A DNA stretch of 64,000 bases from Ascarosepion bandense (lineage: Eukaryota > Mollusca > Cephalopoda > Sepiida > Sepiidae): positions 6,968,501-7,032,500 of the forward strand of contig JBBBDQ010001122.1 in the NCBI GenBank assembly GCA_037127315.1. The letters run 5' to 3'. The translations under genes and the position numbers were made by a program. The notes beneath the pieces are model-generated. The model ran no database searches. It was given only the letters and a program-made list of their open reading frames with translations, and was not told the DNA's origin. Positions 45,201-56,046 of the stretch are shown here, one piece after another (the stretch's first letter is position 1; each line of letters begins with the position of its first letter).

Positions 45201-45980
45201 CAAATTTTTCTGATACCAGATATATGAATTCGTTAATCATTTTTTGACAGAAAAGAACAAATATTTTTAGCAACCAGTTTATCTATTTTTGGTTAATTTA
45301 GGGTTTTTGATGAAAATGCTTGTTTTTTTTTTTAAATGATGTCCTTGTTTCATTATTGGATCTATTCCCATTATAACATGAAGCAAATAATAAGGGGGCT
45401 TATAATGTCCCTGAACTTCATTTACAGAGTTCGAGATCTCCGAAGAGTCATATTTGGCAAACATTTCTTTCTATCCCTCTGGTGATCTTGTCGAGACAAT
45501 GTTGAAAAACTACACAATAATGGTATGGGGTTAGTATGCAGCATAGTGATATACACGGGTGGTTTTATTCCATCAAATGGCCAATGACTACACCATGTTT
45601 CGTTTCCATTATCGTCCGTATCGTCTTTGAGAGTCTTGCTGCGCCTTCAGAAGAATACGAACGATGAAAACAAACGCCACGTCAGGAAATGCTGACAGAA
45701 AGACTATTTTCAATATTTTAGGTATTTTAATTTAGGACAGATCTATTAGCCCAGCATAGCAGACGTCGCGTGATAGTGACCAACGCGACGTTTGCTACGT
45801 TGATCAGTCCTTCTCTTCCGCTTACCAACCCTTTGCTCATTTCATTAATAGAACGCAAAGCTGGCCATACGAAGGCGTGGCATAGGAACTGCTCACGAGG
45901 CAGTCTGTCCCCTGGCAAGAGCGAACCAAAACCTAACTTCCGTAATCATACTGTGGCAATATAAACCTGTAGCTGGAAAT
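45201..45980. other. Unassigned stretch
   Basis: No recognised element. A 64-codon frame at 45770-45964 is not convincing. Confidence 0.4.
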
Positions 45981-45984
45981 ATCG

Positions 45985-46050
45985 AGCTTGAATCCAAAAC
46001 ATGATCGCCCAAAGCGTGTATCACGCATGGCACTTAACTGACTGACTGAT
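45985..46050 (+). mobile_element. tRNA-derived SINE, tail only
   Basis: Only 'catgatcgcccaaagcgtgt' through 'ggcacttaactgactgactg' is present, followed by a (CA)n/(TG)n tract (46057-46175). Confidence 0.8.
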
Positions 46051-46056
46051 TGCCAG

Positions 46057-46175
46057 TGCACACACACACAGTTGCACACACACACGCACACACACACACA
46101 CACACACACATATAAATATATACATATATATGTGTGTGTGTGTGTGTGTATGTGTGTGTACGTGTGTGTGTGTAA
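46057..46175 (+). repeat. (CA)n-(TA)n-(TG)n inverted microsatellite
   Basis: CA repeats, a short TA-rich middle, then TG repeats. The two halves are complementary and could form a hairpin or cruciform. Confidence 0.9.
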
Positions 46176-46189
46176 GCAATGAAAGTGAG

Positions 46190-46710
46190 AAAACAAACTT
46201 AAGAAAAAAGAAAAGTAGAAGAAAAAGTTGAAAAATGTGAAAAACTCATATGAAAAGGGAGGAAGAAATGACAAAAAAAAAAAAAGCGGGAATGAAATAT
46301 CGAAAGAAAGAGAAAAAGACAGAAGGAAAGAAAGAAACAAGCAAACAAAGAAACAAACAAGAGAAAACAGTCAGCAAAAAAAAAAAAAAAAAGGAAAAGA
46401 AAAGAAAAGAAAAGAAAAACCAACACAGAGAAGACAATGAAAAAAGAAAGAGAAATATCAGCAAGAAAGAAAACAAAAGAGAAAAGGAAAAAATCTAAAA
46501 AAAATTCACAAAAGAAAAGAAAGGAAAATTTTGGAAAAATAAAAAGGACAACCGGAAAAAGAAATCATTGAAAAAAAAAAAAAAAAGAAAAAAAAAACTT
46601 AAGAAAGAAGGTAAATGTCAAAAGTGAAGAAAAAGAGATGAAGGAGAATGAAAAAAAAAAAAAAAAGAAGAAAAATCCATCGAAAAAAAGGAAAGAAATA
46701 GAAGACGAGA
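46190..46710 (+). repeat. Purine-rich (GAAA-type) tract
   Basis: More than 500 bp almost without pyrimidines on the plus strand, made of A-rich and GAAAG-like runs. The apparent ORFs in both strands (K/E/R-rich or F/S/L-rich) are compositional. Confidence 0.9.
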
Positions 46711-46715
46711 GATGA

Positions 46716-47025
46716 TAGTCAGTCAGTTAATTGCCATACGTGATACACGCTTAGGCGATCATGTCTCGAAAGAGATATGACTGACTGGGCAGAAGATTAT
46801 CCCGCAGTAGGTTTCCATTGCTTTCTACGGTAGACTGGTTGTCGACCAAGACTATAGAACCCAATCTGTCCTGCTATTTAACCCATAACTGGAAGGAAGA
46901 GACGGATTAATACCTTTCACAAGGGTATTTGCGCGTAAGTGAATGCAAGGAATTCAACTGGAATTTGAACTCGGCTCTCCGATTTCTCGTTCCGAGTCGA
47001 TATCCAATGCGCCACAACGCACATA
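46716..47025 (-). mobile_element. tRNA-derived SINE, full length
   Basis: Minus strand: the head at 47025 'tgtgcgttgtggcgcattgg' (A box), B box 'gagttcaaattcc', the body, and the tail ending in 'ttaactgactgac' at 46716. The hairpin 'catatctctttcgagacatg' is present in the tail. It is inserted in the purine-rich tract and splits it. Confidence 0.88.
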
Positions 47026-47289
47026 AATTGAGGAAAAAACAGAGTTAAATGGATGGGAACAAAAGGGAAAGAAGGGAAAACGAATGAGGAATAACGAAAC
47101 GACTTGAGCGGGTAATAGTTATGGCGGCCTATTTCGGCAGACGACTAGGTTATAAATCAAACGTTAAAAAAGCCGGGATGTAACTGCAGCTCTACTTCCA
47201 AATCGGAACAGCTTAGGTAAATGACGGTGTTTTAAATTAATGGCTTTCCTTGAGCACACTTTTTTCTTAATGTTGCTTTGGTTGCTACA

Positions 47290-47975
47290 TTCGGTATTCA
47301 GTTGTTAAAACGAGAATGAAAGAAAAAAAAAAAACAAAGGAAGGAAGGAAAACGGAAGGGTTTGAAGTAGAAAGACAAATAAACGGAAGGAAGACATTAG
47401 TAAACTGAAGAAGAAAAGGGGAAGCAACAGTGCAATAATAAATAAAAACAAGCGAAAAAGAGAAAGAAGAACTGAAATGGCGCGTGGGGAGGAGAAATGA
47501 AGAGAACAACCATGTCAATTAAAGGAGATGAAAAGACAAAAAGAAGCAAGAAAAAGAAAGAAATGAAAAAGGAAGAAATTGGGCAACAGGAAAAGACAGC
47601 CTTTGTCGTCGTCGTTGCTATTGAAACGGTGACAATAAACCTGCAAGAAAAGAGGACGAAAGAATTTTTTTGAAAAGAAAGAAATGTTAGCAGAAAGAAA
47701 CGGAGGCGAATGAAATTATTTTGAAAAAAATACAAATGAAGCAGAAAGAATAAGAGAAAATACAAATTTTATTTAAAAAAAAAAGAGGAAACGAAACAGG
47801 AAGAAATAGAGACGAAGGGAATTTTTTAGAAGAAGAAAAAATAAGACAGAAACGAAGGGAGTCTGAGGAAATAATTTAAAATAGAAGAAATGAAGCAAGA
47901 AGAAAGGAAGACGAAGGAAAATATTTTGAAAAGCTAGAAATGAAGCAGAAAGGAAAAAATACGAAAGAATTTATT
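47290..47975 (+). repeat. Purine-rich tract, degenerate 99-bp-type repeat
   Basis: Continues the purine skew. From about 47630 on, diverged pieces of the 99-bp unit can be seen ('acgaaagaatttttttgaaa', 'gacgaaggaaaatattttga'), so the ordered array that follows grew out of this sequence. Confidence 0.75.
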
Positions 47976-48610
47976 TTGAAACAGTGGCAATAAAACGGGG
48001 AAAAATTAAGACGAAGAAGATAATTTCAAGAATAAAAAATAAAGCAGGTAAAAAAGAAGACGAAGGAAATTATTTTGAAACAGTAGCAATAAAACGGGGA
48101 AAAATGAAGACTAAAAAAATAATTTCAAGAATAAAAAATAAAGCAGGTAAAAAAGAAGACGAAGGAAATTATTTTGAAACAGTGGCAATAAAACGGGGAA
48201 AAATGAAGACTAAGAAGATAATTTCAAGAATAAAAAATAAAGCAGGTAAAAAAGAAGACGAAGGAAATTATTTTGAAACAGTGGCAATAAAACGGGGAGA
48301 AATGAAGACTAAGAAGATAATTTCAAAAATCAAAAATAAAGCAGGTAAAAAAGAAGACGAAGGAAATTATTTTGAAACAGTAGCAATAAAACGGGGGAAA
48401 ATGAAGACTAAGAAAATAATTTCAAGAATAAAAAATAAAGCAGGTAAAAAAGAAGACGAAGGAAATTATTTTGAAACAGTGGCAATAAAACGGGGAGAAA
48501 TGAAGACTAAGAAGATAATTTCAAGAATAAAAAATAAAACAGGTAAAAAAGAAGACGAAGGAAATTATTTTGAAACAGTGGTAATAAAGCGGGGAGAAAT
48601 GAAAACGTAG
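47976..48610 (+). repeat. 99-bp tandem repeat, 6.3 copies, open in one frame
   Basis: Units of exactly 99 bp ('gaaacagtggcaataaaacg' onward) give a 33-residue repeat, 'AIKRGKMKTKKIISRIK' followed by 'NKAGKKEDEGNYFETV', over 208 stop-free codons. Copies differ at few bases; several changes are silent or conservative (K/E, A/T). The frame starts at GTG, not ATG, and no promoter or splice site is evident, so I treat it as a minisatellite. Multiples of three alone would keep it open. Confidence 0.85.
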
Positions 48611-48754
48611 AAAATTTGGAATAAAAAATTAACATTAAATAACCCAATAATGGCTGATATCTCATAAAATCATCAATCTAACCTCATTGACGACGCATTA
48701 CCATAGTCAATACCATTACCAGGTTGTATAGTGTGTAGTAATTGTGTAGGAGGC

Positions 48755-49835
48755 TAGGCTGATAGACTATGAGTGCTGAGTATTGCGTACAAAAACTCAC
48801 ACTGTGCGCCAAAGAGAAATCAGGCATTAAATGGCCTAACATTGTTGACGAGACCTAAAATCAAACAACCTTCTTTGAGGTTTACGGCCATATTACGTTG
48901 AATACACCGGTTCTCGCTCGATCACCGAAATTAAGCAACATTGAGCCTGGTCAGTACTTACATAGGTGACGGCTTGGGAATATCAGGTGCTGTAAGCGTT
49001 TAGTGACGGATGTGCGTTGTGGTGCAGTGGATATCGGCTCGGAAAGAGAAATCGGTGAGCCGAGTTCGAATTCCAGTTGAATACCCTGCATTCACTTAAG
49101 CACTGGTACCCTTGGGAAAGGTATTAATCCGCCCCTTCACCTCCAGTTATGGGTTAAATAACAGGGTAGGACTTGGGGACTCTGCCCTTAAAAAAAAAAC
49201 AAATCCTAACGAATCTTGATACTCGAAAAGGAAAAATGTATTACTAGACACAAAACTTATATATAAAAGACAACAATAAATTGTTGAAAGAAAAAAGTAT
49301 TATCAGCAATATATAAATAAAATTCAGTTGGCAATAAATGACCAGCCGAGGTTGATATGCCAAAAAACACCCAACAACCTTCTTTAAAAAAGCTTGCTGG
49401 CATTTCAGCACGGGTTTATAGTTAGCAAGGATAGTTGATTCTGAGTAGTGATGTCGAGAAACAGCATACAAATTCCTAGTTAGATAGCACAACAGTGTTG
49501 ACATGTCCTAAAATAAAACCTGTGAAAATTCGTATCAGCATTTTGGCACGAAACTATGTTCAGCATGTCTAGCCTGATAGAACATTACTTTTGAGTAGTG
49601 ATGTCGATCCTCACGAGGGACAGCATACAAAATTCCGCATTAGATAACTCGACGGTGTTGACATGTCCTAAAATCAAACAACCTGTCAAAAATCTTGTCG
49701 GCATTTCGACACGGATCTATGGTTAGCAAGGGTAGAGAATTGCTTTTGAGTAGTAATTTCAATCTTCATGAGATACGACATACAAAAACTCAAGTTAGTT
49801 ATCGATATTATTTGAAAGTACCTACATAAAACTAA
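48755..49835 (+). repeat. 160-bp degenerate tandem repeat, interrupted by a SINE
   Basis: Diagnostic block 'ttgacatgtcctaaaat' at about 49497 and 49657, and 'ttgacgagacctaaaatc' at about 48845. The companion blocks 'gagtagtgatgtcga' and 'gacagcatacaaa' keep the same order. One unit lies left of the SINE (48755-48878) and about three lie right of it (49360-49835). So the SINE landed inside an existing array. Confidence 0.8.
48879..49200 (+). mobile_element. Chimeric 5S rRNA-tRNA SINE, copy 3 (best preserved)
   Basis: Full 5S-derived head of about 120 bp (48879-48998): 'tttacggccatattacgttg', 'gatcaccgaaattaagcaac', and 'gggaatatcaggtgctgtaa'. The tRNA unit (49009-49080) has A box 'tggtgcagtgg' and B box 'gagttcgaattcc'. 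The body is 'ccagttatgggttaaataac' and the tail 'ggacttggggactctgccct' with A10. Each 5S control-element position can be recognised. The structure parallels vertebrate AmnSINE1, which also has a 5S-tRNA head. Confidence 0.9.
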
Positions 49836-49996
49836 TCTATATGTTTTTTATATTTTTTTAACGGGGGCGTTTTTTGGCTTTTTTGTTTTAAATTTCAAGA
49901 ATTTATTGGAAATAAATAGTTCTGCAGGAGACTCACACATACATTCTATACCATGGGCGTTTGGAATAGAAAGAAGAAGAAAAAAAAACGAAAGTA

Positions 49997-50721
49997 TTAG
50001 GTTGTCCCAAAAGTTCGTAAACACTTGCGAAATGGGTCTATCTGGTCCAGCACAATCGAGACAAGCGATGGGTTCAGAAAGGGCAAGAGACACCGTCAGT
50101 TCCAAAACAAGATCGATTCGGCAAAAAAGTCATGTTGTGCGTTTAGGGGAACTTTGAAGGAATCGAGCATTTTGAGTTGGTTCCGAATGGTCGTGCCATC
50201 AGTTCCTAACTATACTGTCAGCAACTTGAGCGGGTCTACGAAAAGTTGAAACAAAAGTCCCCGGCTCTGATCAACCGAAAGCGCGCTTTGATGCAGCAGG
50301 ACAATGCCAAGACACACACCGCCAGGAGGACCAAAGACAAATTTGAAGAGCTGGACGGCGTTGAGGTTCTACCACATCCAGCCTACAGTCCTGACTGTGC
50401 TCCATCAGATTACGGCCTTTTTCGCTCAATGAAACACTTTTTGAAGGGTCGCTGATTTGACTTGTTTGATGAAGTCGAGGAAACGTGTCAAGAATTTTTT
50501 GATTCGAAACCGGCTGAATGGTACTTTGACCAGATCCAAAAGCTTGCAGATCGATGGCAGAAAGTCTTGAAAAATGATGGTCTTTATTTTGAGCAATAAT
50601 TTTTGTTGTTTTTGCGAGTAAAATTTCAATTTTTTGCAAGTGTTTTCTGGTAACCTTAGATTACTTGGCGAGTAAAATTTTAATTTTTTGCAAGTGTTTA
50701 CGAACTTTTAGGATAACCTAA
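49997..50721 (+). mobile_element. Mariner transposon, internally deleted
   Basis: Terminal inverted repeats 'TTAGGTTGTCCCAAAAGTTC' and (right end reversed) 'TTAGGTTATCCTAAAAGTTC', with TA on both sides. Inside, 50246-50455 is open: 'LMQQDNAKTHTARRTKDKF' (second catalytic D in QDNA) and 'HPAYSPDCAPSDYGLFRSMK' (third catalytic D in SPDxAPSDYxLF), i.e. the D,D34D mariner pattern. The end, 'FDSKPAEWYFDQIQKLADRW', is in another frame. The N-terminal DNA-binding half is missing. Confidence 0.92.
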
Positions 50722-50904
50722 TATTTGGAGAAGAAAGAAATATAAAGCGAATGAGAGCAAAATGAAAAAAAGTAAAAAAAAGGAGAAAAGAAAGGAAAAA
50801 CGAATAAGCGAAATAGAAGAATTAAATATGGCGGAAGATTAAACGAAATCGGGAGAGGTTATGAGAGGGCAAAAATCAAATTAAGAGAATGAAAATAAAT
50901 AAAT

Positions 50905-50932
50905 AATCTAAACGTATTTATAAATGGAACTT

Positions 50933-50973
<41 letters not shown>

Positions 50974-51227
50974 CTGTGTGTTTGTGTGTCCATTACCTAT
51001 AGACTCCGAAAATTTACACAGATGAACTATAAGCGTCTGCGAGTGTTCTTAGCTAGGTTTTGTGTCGAGGTATCCCCGATAAATATCGAAAATTGATAAT
51101 CGAAAAAATTGAGTTATAGAAGGAGTGGTCCGATTTTAATCAAATTTGATACACTCATAGACAAAGAGATAAGAAACGATATTCAGAAGTTTCAAGGTTA
51201 CACTTCTTACAATAGTGCAGAAAATCG

Positions 51228-51283
<56 letters not shown>

Positions 51284-51668
51284 ACAAGATGTTTGTGTGT
51301 GTGTCTGTTTATCTGCCTGTATGTCTGTATTTTTTTCAGCCCTTTTATTTTAGTTTTTGCTTCGGGTTTGGCTCGAAGTAGGTATAATTGTAGTTCTTAG
51401 TCTCAGCCATGATACCATTTACTCAGAGGGCTTATTTAGCCTTCAAAATTCAGTTTAAGACGAAAAAACTTATTTGATATCGATACCAGGAAATCAAAAT
51501 TTGACTTACATTTATTCATTTTTCTTTCAGTTTACGGTTTCGCTTTAACTGGAAACAACTATTGCTTTTTAGTCTTTCGTGCCAACGTCCAAAGAGTCTG
51601 AGCTCCAGGACCATGGATTAGTTTTAAAGCTTTCATTACACCCGAGCAACGCCGGGCTATACTGCTAA
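50905..51668 (+). mobile_element. Non-autonomous Helitron with intact 3' end
   Basis: Begins 'aatctaaacgtatttataaa', contains a (GT)n tract (50938-50967), the 'ggagtggtccgattttaatc' block, a (TA)n tract (51228-51281), and a GT/TG-rich part. It ends with the palindrome 'CCCGAGCAACGCCGGG', eight bases, CTAA and then T. The 16-nt hairpin shortly before CTRR is the diagnostic Helitron 3' structure. Relatives on the opposite strand: 37916-38025 and 38105-38690. Confidence 0.87.
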
Positions 51669-51925
51669 TTAAATAAATAAAAATAAAAGGAAGGAAAGAA
51701 AGAACGAACGAAAAAAGAAGAGAACAGCTGAAACCATGTGATCATAGAACGCAGACGAATAAATAAACAGTCACGGTAGACGCTGAGTGGACACAATATT
51801 AAGAGCTCATTTTTTCTACATCAAGTTGTGTCGGATTTTAATTTCATCTCCAATTTTATCGGCTTGCAATCCACGTTGGAATATCTGCTAGTTTAACCGA
51901 CACTAAACACTATTTTGCATGCGCA
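51669..51925. other. Unassigned stretch
   Basis: A-rich at first, then no recognised content. Confidence 0.4.
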
Positions 51926-51936
51926 TACACACATAC

Positions 51937-52277
51937 ACACGCTTAATCACACACAGGCACACGCTTAATCACACACAGGCACACGCTTAATCACACACAT
52001 ACACACGCTTAATCACACACATACACACGCTTAATCACACACAGGCACACGCTTAATCACACACAGGCACACGCTTAATCACACACATACACACGCTTAA
52101 TCACACACAGGCACACGCTTAATCACACACAGGCACACGCTTAATCACACACAGGCACACGCTTAATCACACACATACACACGCTTAATCACACACATAC
52201 ACACGCTTAATCACACACAGGCACACGCTTAATCACACACAGGCACACGCTTAATCACACACAGGCACACGCTTAAA
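51937..52277 (+). repeat. 22-bp minisatellite, about 15 copies
   Basis: Unit 'acacgcttaatcacacacag' plus 'gc', alternating irregularly with a variant ending in 'tac'. The two variants form a mixed pattern (g g t t g g t ...), a readable variant-repeat map. Confidence 0.95.
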
Positions 52278-52750
52278 CCCACACATCTGTCGACTGTGTA
52301 TTCTGGCATTAAATTATTTTCGGAAATATTTATTTGCAATTTATTTTTATTTATTTAATTTTTCTTGCTTTCTTAAACGGACTTTTGTGGATGATTCGAG
52401 ATCATGGTATCGTTTCTACAAGTTCTTTCAGGCGCGTTGTTCCTCTTCAGAGCTGGGGTAATTTAAAATAATATTAAGCTCAAGCTCTAACAGGCTATGT
52501 CCACCAGGCAGTAAATCTCCTTCAGGAGGCATCTTGAGTCATTACCCGAGGCCTGAAACGTCTTCAAAAGGGAAATTGCCGAGGGTCGCTTGTGCAATTT
52601 CTCCACGGTATTGCCGTTAAACTCACCCTAGACCTCGACCTTTTGTCCCATTTGGTGTGCCCTAGGGTGCGCTGTCGGAGAGTAAAATGTCTTTCAGTAG
52701 CAATACGTGTCTGTATTTTCTGGTGTCTTATTTGGATAATTTTCGCATTA
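52278..52750. other. Unassigned stretch
   Basis: Nothing recognised on either strand. Confidence 0.4.
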
Positions 52751-52751
52751 T

Positions 52752-53296
52752 ACAGGGTGTTCATAAAGTCCGTGTGCACTTTAAAAATTTATAACTTTAT
52801 TTTTATTTGTGATAGAAATCATCTGTAAAAAATGTTATCAAGTTTAATGTACCTAGTTTTAAGTATAGTTATTAAATAATAATTTACCACAAAATTTGCA
52901 ACAATTTTTAGATAAGTAAACAGATGGATCAGAAGGGTGGACCATTTAATTGACATCCACTTTCGCCAGATTTGACTCCATTAGATTTTTTATGGGGACA
53001 TGTCAAAACAATTGTGTATGCAACCAAACCTAGTTCATAAGAAGATTTGAAAGCAAATGTAATTTCAGGCATTACTGTAAATCAATTGGCAAATGTTTTC
53101 CGTGAACTTCAAAATCGTATTACGTTTTGTATTGCTAATGATGGCGAACACATGGAAACTTAAATAAAATTTCAATAAAACTTTACAAAATATAGATTTA
53201 CTTCTTTCTAATCCTTTTTACAAAGTATTTCTATCGCAAATACAAATAAAGTTATGATTTTTCTAAAGTGCAAAGGAACTTTATGGACACCCTGTT
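52752..53296 (+). mobile_element. Tc1/mariner-type element, internally deleted
   Basis: Terminal inverted repeats of about 60 bp: 'acagggtgttcataaagtcc' against the reversed right end 'acagggtgtccataaagttc', with 'ataactttatttttatttg' further inside. The remaining coding part reads 'SPDLTPLDFFLWGHVK' (third catalytic D region) and 'AFCIANDGEHMET'-like end, last codons before TAA near 53163. No N-terminal part. The ends differ from the two other Tc1/mariner elements in the window. Confidence 0.87.
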
Positions 53297-53299
53297 TTT

Positions 53300-54310
53300 T
53301 AATGTTAATTTAAATTATTCTAATTTTAGTAATTTTTTTTATCAGGTCACTCGACAAGTTCTGTTGATACTATATAACCCATTACTACCTGCCTCGTGGT
53401 TAGGTTATGGGTGACAAGCAGTTACTCTACGGAACTTTCTGAAGAGTAGGGTGGCTAGACATCCAATGGAATGAAAAACAAAGGCAGTTAGACCTTTTTT
53501 TGTGTATAAAATTGTATTCATTGTAAATATTTAATGAAGATTCATTTTTAAAGATAGTTATTTTTATTCCCTACCCCATAGACCAATTCTACATGTGGGA
53601 ACTAGTTAGAGACTTGAGGTATTATGGTGGCTGTAGTAAGAATGGTAAATAAGAAAGTGTTGTTTTGGTGTAAGGAATACTGTTGTATGTTTGGGTCAGT
53701 GATTGTGGCTAGCTAAGTTTAAGATACGACTGATGATGACCAGCCTTCCCCATCTCCATTTTTGGTATTGTGCCATATTTTTTCATATTTTTACAAAATT
53801 AAATATTAGTTCATTAAAGCTGACATTTAATCCAATACGAACTGTCTCTAACAATTCTACTGCATGGATATTGTGGTAGTTTATTTTTTAACTTAAAACT
53901 AAATCTAAACGACGTTCATTTATGCACTATAATCTGTGGGGTCAGTAGATGAAAAACAAAATGTATCGTCACACCGCGAAATTAAAAATAAAAATTAAAG
54001 AAATACGGAACACCAACAGTGCAATAATCAAAACATTAACATTTATGTTTAAAAACAAATAACCGTATATGAATAATAAAACTAATATAGTGCGAACCTC
54101 CTTTGCACATACATCCGCATACATACAAACCGCACATTCAATGCCGAGTGATCATTGGCTATTCACATGTTCAATGCCGGACAACCATTTGTTTAAAAGC
54201 ATGCTCGCTGATTGGTTGATACCAAACAATCAGATCGTTTACACATGCAAGAATATTTTTTCCCGCGTAGCAATATGGAGCCTAGAGGCAATTATTTAAG
54301 CAGGATTTCT
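53300..54310. other. Unassigned 1 kb, AT-rich
   Basis: No element ends recognised. 53600-53720 weakly resembles 2500-2660. A 76-codon frame at 54069-54299 with 'MPSDHWLFTCSMPDNHLF' is an imperfect internal repeat and not convincing as a gene. Confidence 0.4.
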
Positions 54311-54315
54311 CCCAC

Positions 54316-54540
54316 ATTTCTTCAGTGAGGCCCTAGCTGCAGGAGCAGTTGTTGGGACACGCATCATAATTTTCACTCACACACTCACATGCATTTCTTC
54401 AGTAGAATCCCAACTGCAGGTAGCAGTTGGAGACACGTGACAATCTTCACCCCCCACCCCCCACGCACACAGCGAGAATCCAGCTGCCAAACGACTCCAT
54501 GACAGTTGGACACGCGCCAATTTCAAACACAACAAAATCA
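54316..54540 (+). repeat. About 75-100-bp degenerate tandem repeat, three copies
   Basis: Blocks 'catttcttcagt', 'gctgcagg(t)agcagtt', 'gacacg' and a CA-rich spacer recur three times with drift. Confidence 0.75.
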
Positions 54541-54579
54541 CTAATTTTCATACACGCATGCTTATACACTTTCTTTAAA

Positions 54580-55145
54580 TTGGAGGAGATTGGCATTCGT
54601 TTGACATGGAGAGGGATGGATTCCACTAGGTCGTAACGCCCAGGACAGAGGATTCGCTTTGATGGAATCAATGACTGTTTTCGTAATCAAGACGAACCTT
54701 TAAGTTGGAGGAGATTGGCATTCGTTTGACATGGAGAGGGATGCATTCCGCTAGGTCGTAACGCCCAGGACAGAGGATTCGCTCTGATGGAATGAATGAC
54801 TGTGTCCGTGATCAAGACGATCGTTTAAGTTGGAGGAGATTGGCGTTCGTTTGGTATGGAGAGGGATGGATTCCGCTAGGTCTTAACGCCCAGGACAGAG
54901 GATTCGCTCTGATGGAATCAATGACTGCGTCCGTGATCAAGGCGATCGTTAAAGTTTAGGAGATTGGCGTTCGTTTGACATAGAGAGGGATGGATTCCGC
55001 TAGGTCTTAACGCCCAGGGAGCCGGATTCGCTGTGATGGAATCAATGACTGTGTCCGTGATCAAGGCGATCCTTTAAGTTGGAGGAGATTGGCATTCGTT
55101 TGATATTGATAGGGATGGATTCCGCTAGGTCTACTTGCCCAAGAC
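54580..55145 (+). repeat. 125-bp tandem repeat, 4.5 copies
   Basis: Units start 'ttggaggagattggc' at 54580, 54705, 54830, 54955 (diverged start 'tttaggagattggc') and 55079. Copies are about 93-95% alike. Typical blocks are 'gacatggagagggatggatt' and 'cgcccaggacagaggattcg'. Confidence 0.95.
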
Positions 55146-55660
55146 AGCTTATGAATATGTATGTCACCGGCTTTAAGACCAGGTATGTGAATGGAACTGA
55201 ACTGATCGGGTGCACAAATGCGCAGCAAACCTACGACCACACCTGGTCATAAAAATAATGATGAGAGTGGTAATTATGATTTTTTAGCGAAATATTGGAC
55301 TAACACCGCTGGGAAACCTCATCCTGTACTGAAGTATATTCAAAATGATATATATTACTTTATAAACTTAGATATCATGACTATCATCATTAACAGTCCC
55401 AAACTGTGTGTGATAGTGACCCTGCTTAATTGAGCACCTGATCAGTCTCCCCAAACACCTATGTCTTGGCTGCATGCTAATAGAGTTTCTATGAAGAATA
55501 TTCCAGGCAACTCAGTGACTTTGTCAGACCATTTCCTCTGTCTCTCTCTCTCTTTGTCTCTATTTTTGCCTCAACTACCATCCCACATGATATCATCTAG
55601 TTATACGGATTTCCTCTTTCTTGTCGATGGTTACGAAGCTTGGTTATTGTCCTCGGGTGT
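55146..55660. other. Unassigned stretch
   Basis: Short (CT)n at 55537-55555. No recognised content. Confidence 0.4.
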
Positions 55661-55666
55661 ATCTCG

Positions 55667-56046
55667 CACTGCGACATCTGCGACGCGATCTACGTATGAG
55701 ATGCCTAGAAATGTTCATAATGTTTGGATTCCTTGCTGTAATTTTGCTGTTAATGTACAAGATTTTCAGTTTTGGTGGTGGTTATGAGTTGTCCCGCCGT
55801 TTACGTAGGCGATGCTCAGGATATTTCTATAGCATAACATTTCTTATGCTTGGATTATTCGCTGAAATTTTGATGCTAATGTCCAATATTTTCAGTATTT
55901 GTGGTGGTTAGGAGTTGTTGTGCCGTCTACGCAAGCGATGCCTAGGATTGTTCTGTAGCATATCATTCTTAATGCTTGGTATTCGTTGCTGTAATTCTAC
56001 TGTTAATGTCCTAGATATCCAGTTTTGGTGGTGGTTATGACTTGCT
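55667..56046 (+). repeat. 127-bp tandem repeat, three copies
   Basis: Units near 55667, 55794 and 55920, with 'cgatgcctaggattgttctg', 'ttgctgtaattctactgtta' and 'cagttttggtggtggttatg' as markers. The pairwise drift is larger than in the 125-bp array. A fourth, solitary copy is at 57440-57545. Confidence 0.88.

Noticed and set aside
45640..45680. Another hammerhead-like motif ('cttcagaagaatacg')
   Set aside because: Core reads CTGAAGG and no GAAA at proper distance; not supported.
46228..46498. Lysine/glutamate-rich and phenylalanine-rich ORFs
   Set aside because: Both strands show long frames because the sequence is a purine-rich low-complexity tract.
48879..48998. Functional 5S rRNA gene
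   Set aside because: Has substitutions in conserved stems, no terminator T-run directly after the 3' end, and continues into a tRNA-derived SINE unit.
49009..49080. Functional tRNA gene
   Set aside because: A and B boxes are present but no cloverleaf with proper acceptor and anticodon stems can be drawn; it is a SINE head.
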